Shown: piece after piece, positions 38,878 through 50,330 of the stretch
Numbering within the stretch: the stretch's first letter is position 1
How the letters are laid out: the number at the start of each line of letters is the position of its first letter
NCBI GenBank assembly: GCA_964030475.1
Contig: CAXIPT010000009.1
Coordinates: 2,321,878-2,385,877, forward strand
DNA from: Tethya wilhelma
Taxonomy: Eukaryota; Porifera; Demospongiae; Tethyida; Tethyidae
DNA length: 64,000 bases
Reading direction: 5' to 3'
Notes under the pieces: generated by a model
The model's database searches: none
Told to the model about the DNA's origin: nothing
The model's input: the letters and a program-made list of their open reading frames with translations, nothing else
Program-made: the position numbers and the translations under genes

Positions 38878-39402
38878 TGTGTGTGTGTACTGCTCACCAG
38901 TAGACTACTCTGTAGTGCTTGTGTGTCTCCAGTACGTCTATCACTGGGAACTGTTTGTCCCACTCCTTGCGTATCTTGAGGTTGTGGATCATCTCATAAA
39001 CTGAAAATGAAAACAAAGATATTTAAATACAGACATAAACTTCTACCAATCAATGGTTACTTTTTTCAGGAGGAATGCCAGGAAAATTTAGGAACCCCTG
39101 CAATTATGAAAGTGAGTGTAGATACACAAATTACTAAACCAATTTTCAATTACTAAAATGAAAATAAAAGACCTTTATGAGATGGACTGGCTTATCAGGT
39201 TCTGTCTTCCTCCAGACCTCATGGAGGTCAGTCTTGTTGACAAACACCCACCCCTGTTCCCTGCTGCTGCTCTTCTCCTCAAACAAGATCTTCTGAATAT
39301 CTGTCATGATTTACAAAAGCTCTACAATGTATAGTTGGAGTCACAATGCAGCTTACCTGCATCTGAGAATGGATCATAATCTTCGTCTATACCAGCAGCC
39401 AT
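37052..39402 (-). CDS. START-domain protein 3
   Basis: Six exons on the minus strand (39402-39357, 39300-39173, 39097-39061, 39000-38898, 38791-38648, 37286-37052) give 230 aa. Exons 2, 3 and 4 (128, 37 and 103 nt) have exactly the lengths found in START gene 1, showing common descent. The START domain has diverged more: GFLNFPGIPPEK, IRKEWDKQFPVID, VVYW, MPPGVADRDLVQN, AETILSGVIIRPDPDD, and a longer Lys/Glu/Thr-rich C-terminus. The last intron is 1361 bp, far longer than the others, and holds repeats. No signal peptide; ligand unknown. Confidence 0.82.
37287..38647. other. Long last intron of START gene 3
   Basis: Contains an A-tract (about 37653-37666) and a roughly 40-bp tandem duplication at 38239-38320 (unit around AGCTATCCAAGTA). 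Two copies of AAATGGAATGCA(A/G)TTAA lie near 38070-38135. The rest looks like unique noncoding or old transposon sequence; no gene is supported. Confidence 0.45.
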
Positions 39403-40632
39403 AATTTATCGTGCCTTAAACTTTGAACTTTGACCCCAATCACCGACGAACACGAAGTGCACAGGGGGTTAATTCAATTATTAGATCCTCCCACTTAATT
39501 TGTAGCCAAAACAAGCTAATTTTGGTTTATGTCCACAGGTAAAGTGACATTCTATTAATGTAAAAACACACCATCATGGCGTTCTGTTTTCTCTACATAG
39601 AATACCAACACAATTAACTGTTTATTGTGAGAACTGCAGCACTTTAAAGTTAAAAGACTATACTGGGGGTCATTGTCTTTATCACAATGCCTCCCATCCT
39701 ATAGTTGGCCTCTGAGGCAAAACATGCTTAGCATAGAATGTGCAGTTAACTGTCTGTTAAGTGTTTGGCTTTCCACTTTTGACAGTTTTGAGATCATTCA
39801 GGCTTGCATAGCTAATAAATCTTGATTTCCAACACACACACCTACACTGCCCCCCACGAATGATGGAACCACTAGAGGTGCCACTCCTCCCCCCTACCCC
39901 TCCGTCAGTGGAGCTACCACATACGGTGAAACTGTCACCATCTCAACAGAGGATGGCTAGCGACTGAGAGGAGACAACTGAGTCTTTCCACAGTCTCATA
40001 ATAGTACGTATTGCAGTCACCATGTCACTAGCATCTTGTCCAAGAGACTTGGAGGCGATATGTTGATAAAGGTTTGAATTCGAATTCCCAACACAGCTGA
40101 AAAGATCGTATAGTTGGTTATGTTGACGGGAGCATTGGGCACCATTGGTGCAGAAAGTGCCAAGGTGAACAATAAATTTTTTCTCTCGAAATGATATTTG
40201 AGTTTGGTTAGAATGTTACCATATATGTATCCATAGACTTATGTGTAATAGTGTGTGTTTTTACTGCAAACAATAGGCATACTCATAAATGGCATTGAAT
40301 AAAAATTGTAGTACTAGATCTAGATCAATTGCGTGAGTGGTAGCTAATGTTCATTGTGTGTTAACTGGTGTCTCAGCACAATCATAACTGTAGTATGCAT
40401 ATAAGGTATATTGAGTCTCACCACGCCTGCACATGTGACGTTTTGAATAGTGAAATCAGCAAATCAGCTAACTTTAAGAAGACGTTCAAATGTGAAAAAT
40501 GTAAGTTAAAAATATACTATACCAGGATATAAGATTCTGCTTCAAATTAATGCAAATAGCTACAAATACAATAATTATTTTACACATTAAAAGCTATAGG
40601 TAATGATAATTATTACTTTTTTTCATTTCCAG
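39403..40632. other. 5' flank of the first kinase-kelch gene
   Basis: The stretch at about 39468-39500 (TTAATTCAATTATTAG) matches the flank of the intact kinase-kelch gene at 45605-45625, and CAGGTAAAGTGACAT at about 39535 matches the 5' UTR donor there (CAGGTAAGTGACAT, 45708). This is probably a homologous promoter and noncoding first exon. I could not find a phase-compatible coding first exon. A Pro-rich open stretch near 39858-39967 lacks other support. Confidence 0.5.
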
Positions 40633-43476
40633 GCAAGAATCTGCATTCAAAGAGATTGAACCCTACACTCTGAGTGGTGTACAAGTCACTGATAGAGAGT
40701 TAGGACGAGGCTCCTATGCTGCTGTTGTGGAGATTGAGTACGGAGGGTTAAAATGTGCTGGAAAGAAGATCCACCAAGTTTTTGCCAAGCAAGCACATGA
40801 AGCTTATCAACTGCATCGTTTTTCTGAAGAGTGTCGTCTACTCAGTCAAATGAGACATCCAAATGTGGTCCAATTTCTAGGAGTCCATTTTGAGAACCGT
40901 GCAGCCATACCCATCCTGGTGATGGAGTTCCTCCCTACTAACCTGAGCAGCTGTATCGACCAATATGGCATTCTAGCAAAGGAGATCAACTACTCCATTC
41001 TTCACGATGTGTCGTTGGGCCTGTATTACCTCCACAACCAAACCCCACCCATCATACACCGAGATCTTTCTGCCAACAATGTTCTCCTTACCTCCAACAT
41101 GAGGGCAAAGATCTCCGATTTGGGTGTGGCCAGGATTCTGAATCTCACTCCTCTCCAGATGAGTCGCATGACTGAAACCCCTGGCACCCCTACCTATATG
41201 CCTCCCGAAGTAATGGTAGCTGACCCAAAGTACAACACATGTGTAGACATCTTTTCGTATGGAATCATGATGATTCATGTCTTCAGTGGACAATGGCCAC
41301 ACCCTAGAGTTGGACCAAATCGCATTGGACCTAATGATCAATTGGTTCCTGTTTCTGAAGCTGAACGTCGTGACAAGTATCTCCATACCATCCGTCAGGA
41401 CCACCCTCTGATGGACCTCATTCTGAAGTGTGTCAGCAATGACCCAAAGCGAAGAGAAAATATTGTTGAGATTGTGCATCGACTGAAAGATGCAGTGGTT
41501 CGTTTCCCTTCATCTTTTGCCAACAAGGTGGAAATGTTGAGCCGAATTGAAGCTCTTGAAGAAGAGAAGAATAGTTTGGTAGCCAACAGTAAGCAGAAAA
41601 ATGACGAAATTAAACAGGAAAAAAAGAAAGTTGAAAGTGTAGAAAGAGAAAATGCTAATCTCAAGGAACAGCATCAGACAACAGCTGATAAATTGAAGAG
41701 AAAACACTCAACAGAAGTTGAACGTTTAGAGCTAGCACACTCAACAGAAATTGAACAGCTACAATCAGAAGTGAGAGATATGAGTGCACAGGTGAAGATG
41801 ATCGCTAGTGAGAAACAAGCAGTTGAAACGAAAAAGAAAAGTATTGAAGTACAGAACAAAGCCTTTGAAAATTTGATCAAAACACATGAGCAAACCATGG
41901 CGTTGGAAAAGAAAGGTCACAGACAAGCTATTGAAAGATATGAAGGTGTACAAATGTCTCTACGTGACGATATCGACAGGTTAGAAATTGAACTTGCAAG
42001 GACAAAATACGGACTTGTTCAAATGACCAACTCTTTCGACCAACAAAAAGCTTCTCTCTCCGAAAAGGACTCTGAGATTGCCTCCAAGAAGACAGCTCTG
42101 ACTATGAAGGATGACAGGATCAAAAGTTTGAGTGACCAGCTCACAAGAACCAGAGAGTACCTGATTTCAAAACCACAGGTACTTTATTTAGAAACTATAC
42201 ATAATAGAAAGTCAAACCTATGTAATGCGTGCCTCCACTCTAGACTTGGGAATTAAATTAGGTTTCTAAAATAGCATAATACCAAGGTATGGCCAATAAC
42301 CAAGCACTTGCTGAATGCCATGATATAGCTGGCTTTTTTCTTTTCTTTTTTGGCAAACTGATCATTTTTGCATGGTGACAGCCATTCACTATTAGTGACA
42401 AGCAATGTATAGCTACATGATTCCAAATAGCCATGCATATGCTTGCCAGCACTCTTTGTGCTTGCAATTATTAACAGTAGCTATAATTACTGAATTTCAT
42501 ATTAAAAATTATCATGCAGCCAATACAGGCAAAAATCAGCTGGAAACAGTGTACAGATCTTCCAGTACGGGCTTGTATTGGACAGACCACGATCATCAAC
42601 AACATTGTCTACTATGGTGGGTTTGACGTCTTTATGGATGAAATCACCAACATATGTAGAGTCTACAGTTACGATCCCTCACAAGACACATGGAGCCCAC
42701 TACCACCACTTCCTGTCTACTGGTTTGGTCTGGGACAAGTGAGAGGACAACTAGTGAGCGTGGGAGGTCAGAGGATCTCTGACAGAAAAGCATCTAATGA
42801 TGTGTACATTTTCCATGAGAGATCGAAGAAGTGGAAGCAATCTCTTCCACCAATGCCCACTGCTAGAGGCTCACCAGCTGTCATCAGCCATCCCTCAGCT
42901 CTTATTGTAGCAGGAGGAAATACAGGAGACTACACTGATATTGTTGAGATACTGAACATAGAGACATTGAAATGGCTCAGAGCTGATCGACTACCAACAC
43001 CATGTCGTATCCTGTCGTCAGTGATTATCAACAGTTTGTGCTATCTAGTTGGCGGCTATAAAGATGACAATTTGAATCAAGTATTGTGCGTATCAGTGGA
43101 TGAACTGCTCCACAATGCCACACCCCTCAACCAAGCCCAATCTATTGGCACAGCTGACACTCAAGACTATGTTTCTGTCTGGAAGCAGCTAGCAGATACT
43201 CCGACTTATGCACCAACTGCAGCTGTGATAGGTGAGACTGTTCTCTCTATTGGAGGAAGGGACGCACCTAAATATGGAAAAGTTCAAAGTTCGATTCACA
43301 TGTGTTCTCTCTCTACCAACTCCTGGATCTACATCTTCGATCTACCAGCTCCACAAGAGAAGGCGGCCACTGCAGTGTTGTCACCAACAGAGATACTCGT
43401 GATTGGAGGGTGGGATGATGGTAGGAAGAACACTGTCTACAAAGGCACACTTAGTCTACAACAACAACTATTGTGA
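40633..43476 (+). CDS. Kinase / coiled-coil / kelch fusion protein 1 (5' end not found)
   Basis: Two exons are clear: 40633-42178 and 42520-43476, phase 0 between them, giving at least 833 aa. The kinase has GRGSYAAVVEI, CAGKKI (ATP lysine), HRDLSANNVLL (catalytic loop) and SDLGVA in place of DFG, then GTPTYMPPEV; the loop wording points to TKL-like kinases. About 230 residues of Lys/Glu-rich coiled coil follow. The second exon encodes kelch repeats (YSYDPSQDTWSPLPPLP, VSVGGQ, LIVAGGNTG, YLVGGY, VLSIGG, LVIGGWDDG). The first exon here begins at an acceptor with two codon bases missing; an upstream start exon was not identified, and the next in-frame ATG (about 40849) would remove the glycine loop. 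AATAAA at 43571-43576. Paralogue of 45930-48596. Confidence 0.8.
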
Positions 43477-43589
43477 AATGTACTACTGCAGTTAATTTTG
43501 TAGTACACAAGAATTTGTTAATGTTTTTGATTCAAAATGCACTTTATTCATTAAATCCATCAATACTTACAATAAAGGGGGCCTAGTCA

Positions 43590-43715
43590 CAATTATTGTG
43601 CCACTTCCAATTGGCTTACCATAACCCTTCATGAACTTTGACCCTAAAGTGACTTTTCCACTCGTAAACCACCATAGTATTGTTTAGCTCTCTCCCAATG
43701 GGTGTGGATGTGTGT
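43590..43715 (-). pseudogene. RPL15: Degenerate RPL15 fragment
   Basis: On the minus strand, a piece matching the RPL15 exon 2 start (a GAGAGAGCT...TATGGTGGTTTACGAGT-like stretch) is fused to a piece matching its C-terminal part (KSH-RVKV, then NW near AATTGG), with the middle lost and a stop in frame. The intact gene lies at 48734-49615, behind the intact kinase-kelch gene in the same arrangement, so this is the remnant of a duplicated segment. Confidence 0.75.
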
Positions 43716-43964
43716 ACATATGTATGGGGAAATGAAGATTGCATATTATATGTATGGATCGGTAGAAATTAGGAGAGACAATAATGTTTGTGATGTGGCA
43801 GTGTAGGCAGTACATGTTATCTGAAAATTTTACATTTTCTGTAATTTAATCATTATACACTAAGTTTTACATGTATATGTTGTACATAGTAATGTAGGTG
43901 TATTTATTATGACTGGCACCATAATATGGTGCATACGACACATTACATTTAGTGTGTAAATCAG

Positions 43965-43970
<6 letters not shown>

Positions 43971-44010
<40 letters not shown>
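43971..44010. repeat. CA microsatellite
   Basis: Pure CA run of 40 bp between the RPL15 remnant and the kinase-kelch pseudogene. Confidence 0.85.
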
Positions 44011-44013
<3 letters not shown>

Positions 44014-44096
44014 CTGACAGAAATGCTATATACTTTGACCTCTATCAGCCCCGCCCACTCATGTGACTGGATATTAAACAGAAGCCTTTTTTTTAA

Positions 44097-45412
44097 TGAA
44101 TGCTTCTCTCTCAAGAAAGGACTCAGAGATTGCCTCCAAGAAGACAGCTCTGACTCAGAAAGATGATAGGATCATGAGTTTGAGTGAGCAACTACAGGTA
44201 AACTATTTATCTTGACTTTTTACCAGCTGCAACTGGTAACTATACCACTACTGTATAATTTCTCATTCAAATCCATTCTATATCTATGGTGGAATTCCCA
44301 ATTAAAGCTTAATCCCACTGCTTAATTTGATCTATAATCGATTCCCATGCTGAGGTAACTCCATAATAAATCATGAGAGCTACACTAAAATGTGCTGATA
44401 GCTACATGCCATAGGCTCATTGCGTTCAGTGATAAAAGTGTGTTAAACATGAACTTGCATGCATATTTATTCTCCAGCCATTGCAGGCTAAGATCACATG
44501 GAAAGAGTGTACTGATCTTCCTAAGGCTGCTAGTGATGGACAGGCCACTTTCATCAATAACAGTGTGTATTATGGTGGGTTTGCCACTAACTGTGATGAA
44601 GATGATCTTACTGTCTACTGTTATGATCCTTCACAAGACACATGGAGCCCACTACCACCACTTCCTGTCAGGTGGTTTGGTCTGGGACAAGTGAGAGGAC
44701 AACTAGTGAGCGTGGGAGGTCAGAGGATCTCTGATGAGGAAGCGTCTATATGTTTGATGAGAGATCAAAGAAGTGGAAGCAATCTCTTCCATCAATGCCC
44801 ACTGCTAGAGACTCACCAGCTGTCATCAGCCATCCCTCAGCTCTTATCGTAGCAGGAGGAGATACAGGCCACTACAATTTCACTGATGTTGTTGAGATAC
44901 TCAACACAGAAGCATCAAAATGGCTGAGAACGAATCGACTACAAACACCATATGAGAATATGTCACCAGTGATTGTCAAGAATATGTGCTATCTAGTTGG
45001 TGGCTACAGACTGAATCAAGCATTACGTGTATCAGTGGATAAACTGCTCTGCAATGCCACACCCCTCAACCAAGCTCTACATCATGGCACAGCTGACACT
45101 CAAGACCATGTTTCTCAGGTCTGGAAGCAGCTAGCAGACACTCCAACTTATAAACCTACTGCAGCTGTGATGATACGTGAGACTGTTCTCTCTATTGGAG
45201 GAGTGGATGCTCCTAAGGATGGAGAAGTTCAAAGTTCAGTCCACATGTACTCTCCCTCTACCGACTCCTGGATCTACATCTCTGATCTACCAGCTCCACG
45301 ATTTAGAACAGCCACTGCAGTGTTGTCACCAACAGAGATCCTTGTGATTGGAGGGGAGGATGACATTGATGGTAGGAAAAGGAACGAAGTCTACAAAGGC
45401 AAACTTAGCTAG
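44097..45412 (+). pseudogene. Kinase-less, frameshifted kinase-kelch copy
   Basis: Only the end of the coiled-coil exon remains (about 44097-44197, ending LSEQLQ before GTAAAC), then a kelch exon from about 44479 (acceptor CTCCAG). Relative to the intact copy, ten bases are missing after the codons for SDEEAS near 44749, which shifts the frame; downstream the kelch frame continues cleanly to 45412. The kinase domain is gone altogether. A ten-base loss plus the missing kinase makes a pseudogene more likely than sequencing error, though transcription of the kelch part is possible. Confidence 0.8.
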
Positions 45413-45929
45413 TCTACAAAATAATAATATTATTATCAATAGAGCAACATTAAAAAATTATTTTGTATGAAAGAGTTCGTTTCATGGAACTTGAAATGAT
45501 TTGTAGGAGAACTCAAGCTTCATAATTATAGCAGTAAATCCACTGCAGAAAATGGCAAAGGTCGTCAATGTCAATAGCAATGCAGCAACCTCAGTACATA
45601 AGGAGTTAATTCAATTATTAGCCCCACCCCTTCTTTTACAAAGGTGAAACACATGCCCGGCCAAGTTGAGCTCCTTCTATATATACTGCCTCACTTTACA
45701 CTAGCATCAGGTAAGTGACATAAATTGTAAACTAGTTAACCATGCAATGCATATAGTCCACAGTGTGAATTTCACATACATCAGCATGGAAGTAGTCTGC
45801 AGCAGATCCCTTTACTCTAGATATAAATACCCTCATGTTTTTTATTTGTTGTTTTTTTTAAATGCCATCTAACCATTATTTTCCCTATAGAAATAGAACA
45901 ATTATATACATAACTGACATTGAAAGACT
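45413..45929 (+). promoter_or_regulatory. Promoter and 5' UTR intron of the intact kinase-kelch gene
   Basis: A TATATATA at 45678-45685 precedes a probable noncoding first exon ending at 45710 (CAG|GTAAGT). The acceptor near 45890 (TTTCCCTATAG) opens the exon that carries the start codon. The upstream 45605-45625 stretch matches the flank of the first copy. Confidence 0.55.
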
Positions 45930-48596
45930 ATGGCAGTATCTCGTGTACCTCAAGGATCATTCAGAGAGTTTGAACCTTACACTCTGAGTGGTGTACAAGT
46001 CACTGATAGAGAGTTAGGACGAGGCTCCTATGCTGCTGTTGTGGAGATTGAGTACAGAGGATTGAAATGTGCTGGCAAGAAGATCCATCAAGCCATTGCC
46101 CAGCAAGGACAGGAGGCTTATCAACTCCGTCGATTTGCTGAAGAGTGTCGTCTACTGAGTCGAATGAGACATCCAAATGTGGTCCAATTTCTAGGAGTCC
46201 ATTTTGAGAACCATGCAGCCATACCCATCCTGGTGATGGAGTTCCTCCCTACTAACCTGAGCAGCTGTATCGACCAATATGGCATTCTAGCAAAGGAGAT
46301 CAACTACTCCATTCTTCACGATGTGTCATTGGGCCTGTGTTACCTCCACAACCAAACCCCACCCATCATACACCGAGATCTTTCTGCCAACAATGTTCTC
46401 CTTACCTCCAACATGACGGCAAAGATCTCTGATCTGGGTGTGGCCAGGATTCTCAATCTCACTCCTCTCCAGATGAGTCGTATGACTGAAACCCCTGGAA
46501 CCCCTACCTATATGCCTCCAGAGGTAATGGTAGCTGACCCAAAGTACAACACGAGTGTAGACATCTTTTCGTATGGAATCATGATGATTCACGTCTTCAG
46601 TGGACAATGGCCACACCCTAATATTGGTCAAATTCGTGTTGGACCTGACGATCAATTGATTCCTGTTTCAGAAGCTGAACGTCGTGAGGAGTACCTGCGT
46701 ACCATCGGTCAGGACCACCCTCTGATGGACCTCATTCTGAAGTGCCTCAGTAATAACCCACAACGAAGAGGAAATATTGTTGAGATTGTCCAGCGACTGA
46801 AAGATGCAGTTGTCCGTTTCCCTCCATCTTTTGCCAACAAGGTGGAAATGTTGAGTCGAATTGAAGCTCTAGAAGATGAGAAGAATGGTTTGGTAGCCGA
46901 TAGTGAGCAGAAAGATGAAGAGATTGAACAGGGAAAAAAGAAAGTTGAAGATGTGGAAAGAGAAAATACTAATCTCAAGGAACAGCATCAGACAACAGTT
47001 GAACATTTAAAAAGAGAACACTCAACAGAAGTTGAACGTTTAGAGCTAGTACACTCAACAGAAGTTGGACAGTTACAATCAGAAGTGAGAGATGTGACTG
47101 CGCAAGTGGAGATAATCTCTAGTGAGAAAAAAGCCATTGAAACTGAAAAACAAGTCATCATAGAATCTTTAAAGCAAGAAAAGAACGCCTTGAAGCAAGA
47201 AAAAAAGTTATTAACACAAGCCAGTGAATCTGAAAAAGAACAGTTGAAGAAAGTGATCAAAACACATGAAGAAACAATTGAATCAAAGAAGCAAGCTCAC
47301 AGACAAGCTGTTGAGAACAATGAAAAAGTTCAAAGGACATTACGTGATGACATCAACAGGTTAGAAGGTGAACTTGAGATGTCTAAATCTAACAACACAC
47401 AACTGGAAGCCTCTCTTGTTAAGATGAATGCTTCTCTTTCAAGAAAGGACTCAGAGATAGCCTCCAAGAAGACAGCTTTGACTCAGAAAGATGATAGGAT
47501 CAAGAGTTTGAGTGACCAGCTCACAAGAACCAGAGAGTACCTGTCTTCAAAACAACAGGTAAAAACTAAAAAGCTGCATAGAGTTATTAATTTTTATTTT
47601 AAAATTTTCCATGCATCCTAGCTATTGCAGGCTAAAATCACATGGAAGCCATGTACAGACCTTCCTATGGCAACTAAAGGGGGACAGACCACTGTCATCA
47701 ATAACAAAGTGTACTATGGCGGGTTTGATGCAAGTAGAGTTCAAGACGAATGTACTGTCTACTGTTATGATCTTTCACAAGACACATGGAGTCCACTACC
47801 ACCACTTCCTGTCAGGTGGTTTGGTCTGGGACAAGTGAGAGGACAACTAGTGAGTGTGGGAGGTAAGAAGATCTTTGCAATTGGTGCAGAAACATCTAAT
47901 CAACTTTATGTGTTTGATGAGAAGTCAAAGAAGTGGAAGCAATCTCTTCCATCAATGCCCACTGCTAGACGTGCACCAGCTGTCATCAGCCATCCCTTAG
48001 CTCTTATCGTAGCGGGAGGAGTTAAAGGTTTAATTTACACTCATATTGTTGAGATATTCAACACAGAAACATCGAAATGGCTCAGGGCTAATCAACAACC
48101 AACACCATGCTGTGCCTTCTCACCAGTGGTAGTAAAGAATGTGTGCTATTTAGTTGGTGGCTTCAAAGACCCATACTGTCTCAACCAAGTATTGTGTGTA
48201 TCAGTGGATGAACTGCTCCACAATGCCACACCCCTCAACAAAGCTCCACCTCATGGCACAACTGACACTCAAGACCATGTTTCTGTCTGGAAGCAGCTAG
48301 CAGACACTCCAACTTATCAACCTATTGCAGCTGTGATAAGTGAGACTGTTCTCTCTATTGGAGGAAAGGATGCTCCTAACTATGATGGAAAAGTTTTTCA
48401 AAGTTCGATTCACACGTACTCTCCCTCTACTGACTCCTGGATCTACATCTCTGATCTACCAGCTCCACTTTACAGACCAGCCACTGCAGTGTTGTCACCA
48501 ACAGAGATCCTTGTGATTGGAGGGGAGTATGGTCATGGTAATTATAAGAACACCGTCTACAAAGGCACACTTAGTTTACAATCTACTGTAGCGTAA
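45930..48596 (+). CDS. Kinase / coiled-coil / kelch fusion protein 2 (intact)
   Basis: Exons 45930-47558 and 47622-48596 (phase 0) give 867 aa. The kinase domain (about 20-290) shows GRGSYAAVVEI, CAGKKI, HRDLSANNVLL (about 149), SDLGVA (about 167; DLG replaces DFG) and GTPTYMPPEV. Residues about 295-535 are a long charged coiled coil (EKKAIETEKQ, ERLELVHSTE) that probably oligomerises the protein. Residues about 550-865 carry kelch repeats predicted to form a propeller (SQDTWSPLPPLPVRW, VSVGGKK, ALIVAGG, YLVGGF, VLSIGGKD, EILVIGGEYG). A plausible reading is a signalling kinase recruited through its kelch domain; substrate and role are unknown. The alternative acceptor at 47630 would drop three residues in frame. 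It ends 137 bp from the convergent RPL15 stop. Confidence 0.88.
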
Positions 48597-48733
48597 ACCA
48601 TAAACAATTATTTTAAATTTATTGTCAAAAATTAATGCACTTTGTTCATAATCAAAATCAATCAATATTCACAACAAAAGGGCCTAACCTAATTAATAAT
48701 AATTCAGTCACAGTGACATCACACCTGGCCAGC
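48597..48733. other. Shared 3' region of kinase-kelch gene 2 and RPL15
   Basis: Only 137 bp separate two convergent stop codons, so the 3' UTRs likely overlap. No canonical AATAAA was seen on either strand. Confidence 0.5.
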
Positions 48734-49269
48734 TCAGCGATATCGTCTTAAAGACAAAGTATTGTGCCTCTTCCAATTGGCATATCGCGACCCTCCACGA
48801 ACTTTGACCCTCAAGTGACTCTTGCCGAGACCTCTGTTGTGACGTCCCTCGGCAGTGAGTCCTCTTAACTCACGATGTTTATGGACGGCCTTACAGAGCC
48901 AGTTAATACGAGGGTCACGACGGATTAATTTATGTTGAGGATCGACTAAGATTACTTCGTAAAATTTAAAAACAGAGTCCTGTCCTACCCAGTAAGAGTT
49001 AAGAACTCGTAAGCCACCACAATATCGTCCAGCTCGCTCCTAGCAGGTGTGGGGTGTGTGGGTGTGCATGTAATAGAAATTAAAGTAAGCTTGTATACAA
49101 TTAAGGATTGAAAACTGTACAAGTGCAAGAGCAATAGGAGATTAACACGAGCTTCCTATCTTTACAAACGATCCTAAACCTAAGGAACCCTCCCAATGTC
49201 TGCCCAAGCAAGTATCTAATAAATTGGCAAAAGGTCGAGCCTCTCATGGGACATAGTGTTTAGTCTGTG

Positions 49270-49306
<37 letters not shown>

Positions 49307-49615
49307 CTCTGCCACAGAACGAAGACCTCTTTGAAACTTAAGTTGATTAACTCCAATATTAGTCGGCTTTCCGAGCTGATGACCTTTGTGAACCTTCCTC
49401 TTACGACCGCCACGACGAACACGTACACGATAAATCACGTACCCCTGCTTGGCCTTGTAACCAAGGCGACGGGCCTTGTCTGGTCGTGTGGGACGGGGAG
49501 CACGATGAATGGCCGTCAGCTGACGAAACTGCCAGCAACGCACACGGAGGAGAAATCGTAACAAGTCCGATTGTTTCTTGCGCCAAAGTTCTTCGAGATA
49601 CTTGTAGGCACCCAT
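48734..49615 (-). CDS. RPL15: 60S ribosomal protein L15
   Basis: Two coding exons on the minus strand (49615-49307 and 49039-48734) give 204 aa, the same as human RPL15. It begins [17 protein letters not shown], carries the basic [16 protein letters not shown] stretch, then [20 protein letters not shown], and ends NTLSLRRYR. It is a structural protein of the large ribosomal subunit. A probable 5' UTR exon ends at a GTAAGT donor near 49846, with the acceptor (CCCACCAG) near 49631. The single coding intron holds a CA microsatellite at its donor end. It shares an upstream region with the NUPR1-like gene. Confidence 0.97.
49271..49302. repeat. CA microsatellite in the RPL15 intron
   Basis: Pure CA run directly after the intron donor (GTGAGT on the minus strand). 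Confidence 0.85.
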
Positions 49616-50330
49616 TCTTGTTTCTTGAGGTCTGGTGGGAGGGATGGTTGCACAATGGAAATATAGGAGATCATACACGTCACATGTGCACAGTTTGATC
49701 GCATTATTTCCTAACAAAATAACGTACCCATCCCCTTTACAGCGTAGTTATTATGAAAAGATAAGTTAAAGGTTTATTCTAAATATGATAGATCTTACTG
49801 CATACTTACAAAAACAGCGATACATAAAGATTCACTTACCTTTATAAACGGCTATATTTCAGTCCTACCCTCGTGCTCTGAAAAGGAATTCTTGCCACGC
49901 ATGCGCACAACTTCTCGGGTGAACCCCTATTAATTTACTTAGAATATTCATTAAAGATTCATCGCCTTATCGGGACCTTCATCTCGTAAACAACACAGCT
50001 GGTGCACATAAACAAAGCTGAGGTCGAGAACCTTTATACTGACCTAGCAGAAAATTAACTACCGGGTTTATCTAATTCTTACATCAGTCTTGAGTGTGCA
50101 AGTTGTACACCGTGCAGCAGAAGCAAATTTCTATAAATTTAGACACCTTGAACACACCGAGACTCAGAGCTAAAGCAGTTACTTCTTTCTTACTTGTCAG
50201 GTAATAGTGGTATAAATATGTGAAGAAAGCATGCGTGCGTTTTGAATATTCGAAAGATTAGGTAAGCTTATTCACTCTTCTCTGTTTCAAATTTACAGCT
50301 GAACTTCAAAAATCACCAGTGAGTGCAAAC
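49616..50330. promoter_or_regulatory. Bidirectional upstream region of RPL15 and the NUPR1-like gene
   Basis: Contains the RPL15 5' UTR exon and intron, an NRF1-like CGCATGCGCA at 49898-49907, and on the plus strand a probable 5' UTR donor near 50200 (CAGGTAATAG) with an acceptor near 50298 (AATTTACAG) for the next gene. Confidence 0.5.

Noticed and set aside
39858..39967. Pro-rich open stretch (MMEPLEVPLLPPTPPS) as a possible C-terminal exon
   Set aside because: No acceptor precedes it, no gene on this strand leads into it, and the length is within chance.
40120..40167. Candidate first exon for kinase-kelch copy 1 (ATG, donor AAGGTGAAC)
   Set aside because: Its end phase (0) does not fit the exon at 40633, which needs two preceding bases.
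40395..40499. Second candidate first exon for kinase-kelch copy 1 ending at GTAAGT
   Set aside because: Open from ATG, but it ends in phase 1, not the phase 2 required, and has no similarity to the start of copy 2.
49331..49698. Plus-strand open frames opposite RPL15
   Set aside because: Shadows of the highly biased ribosomal protein coding sequence.
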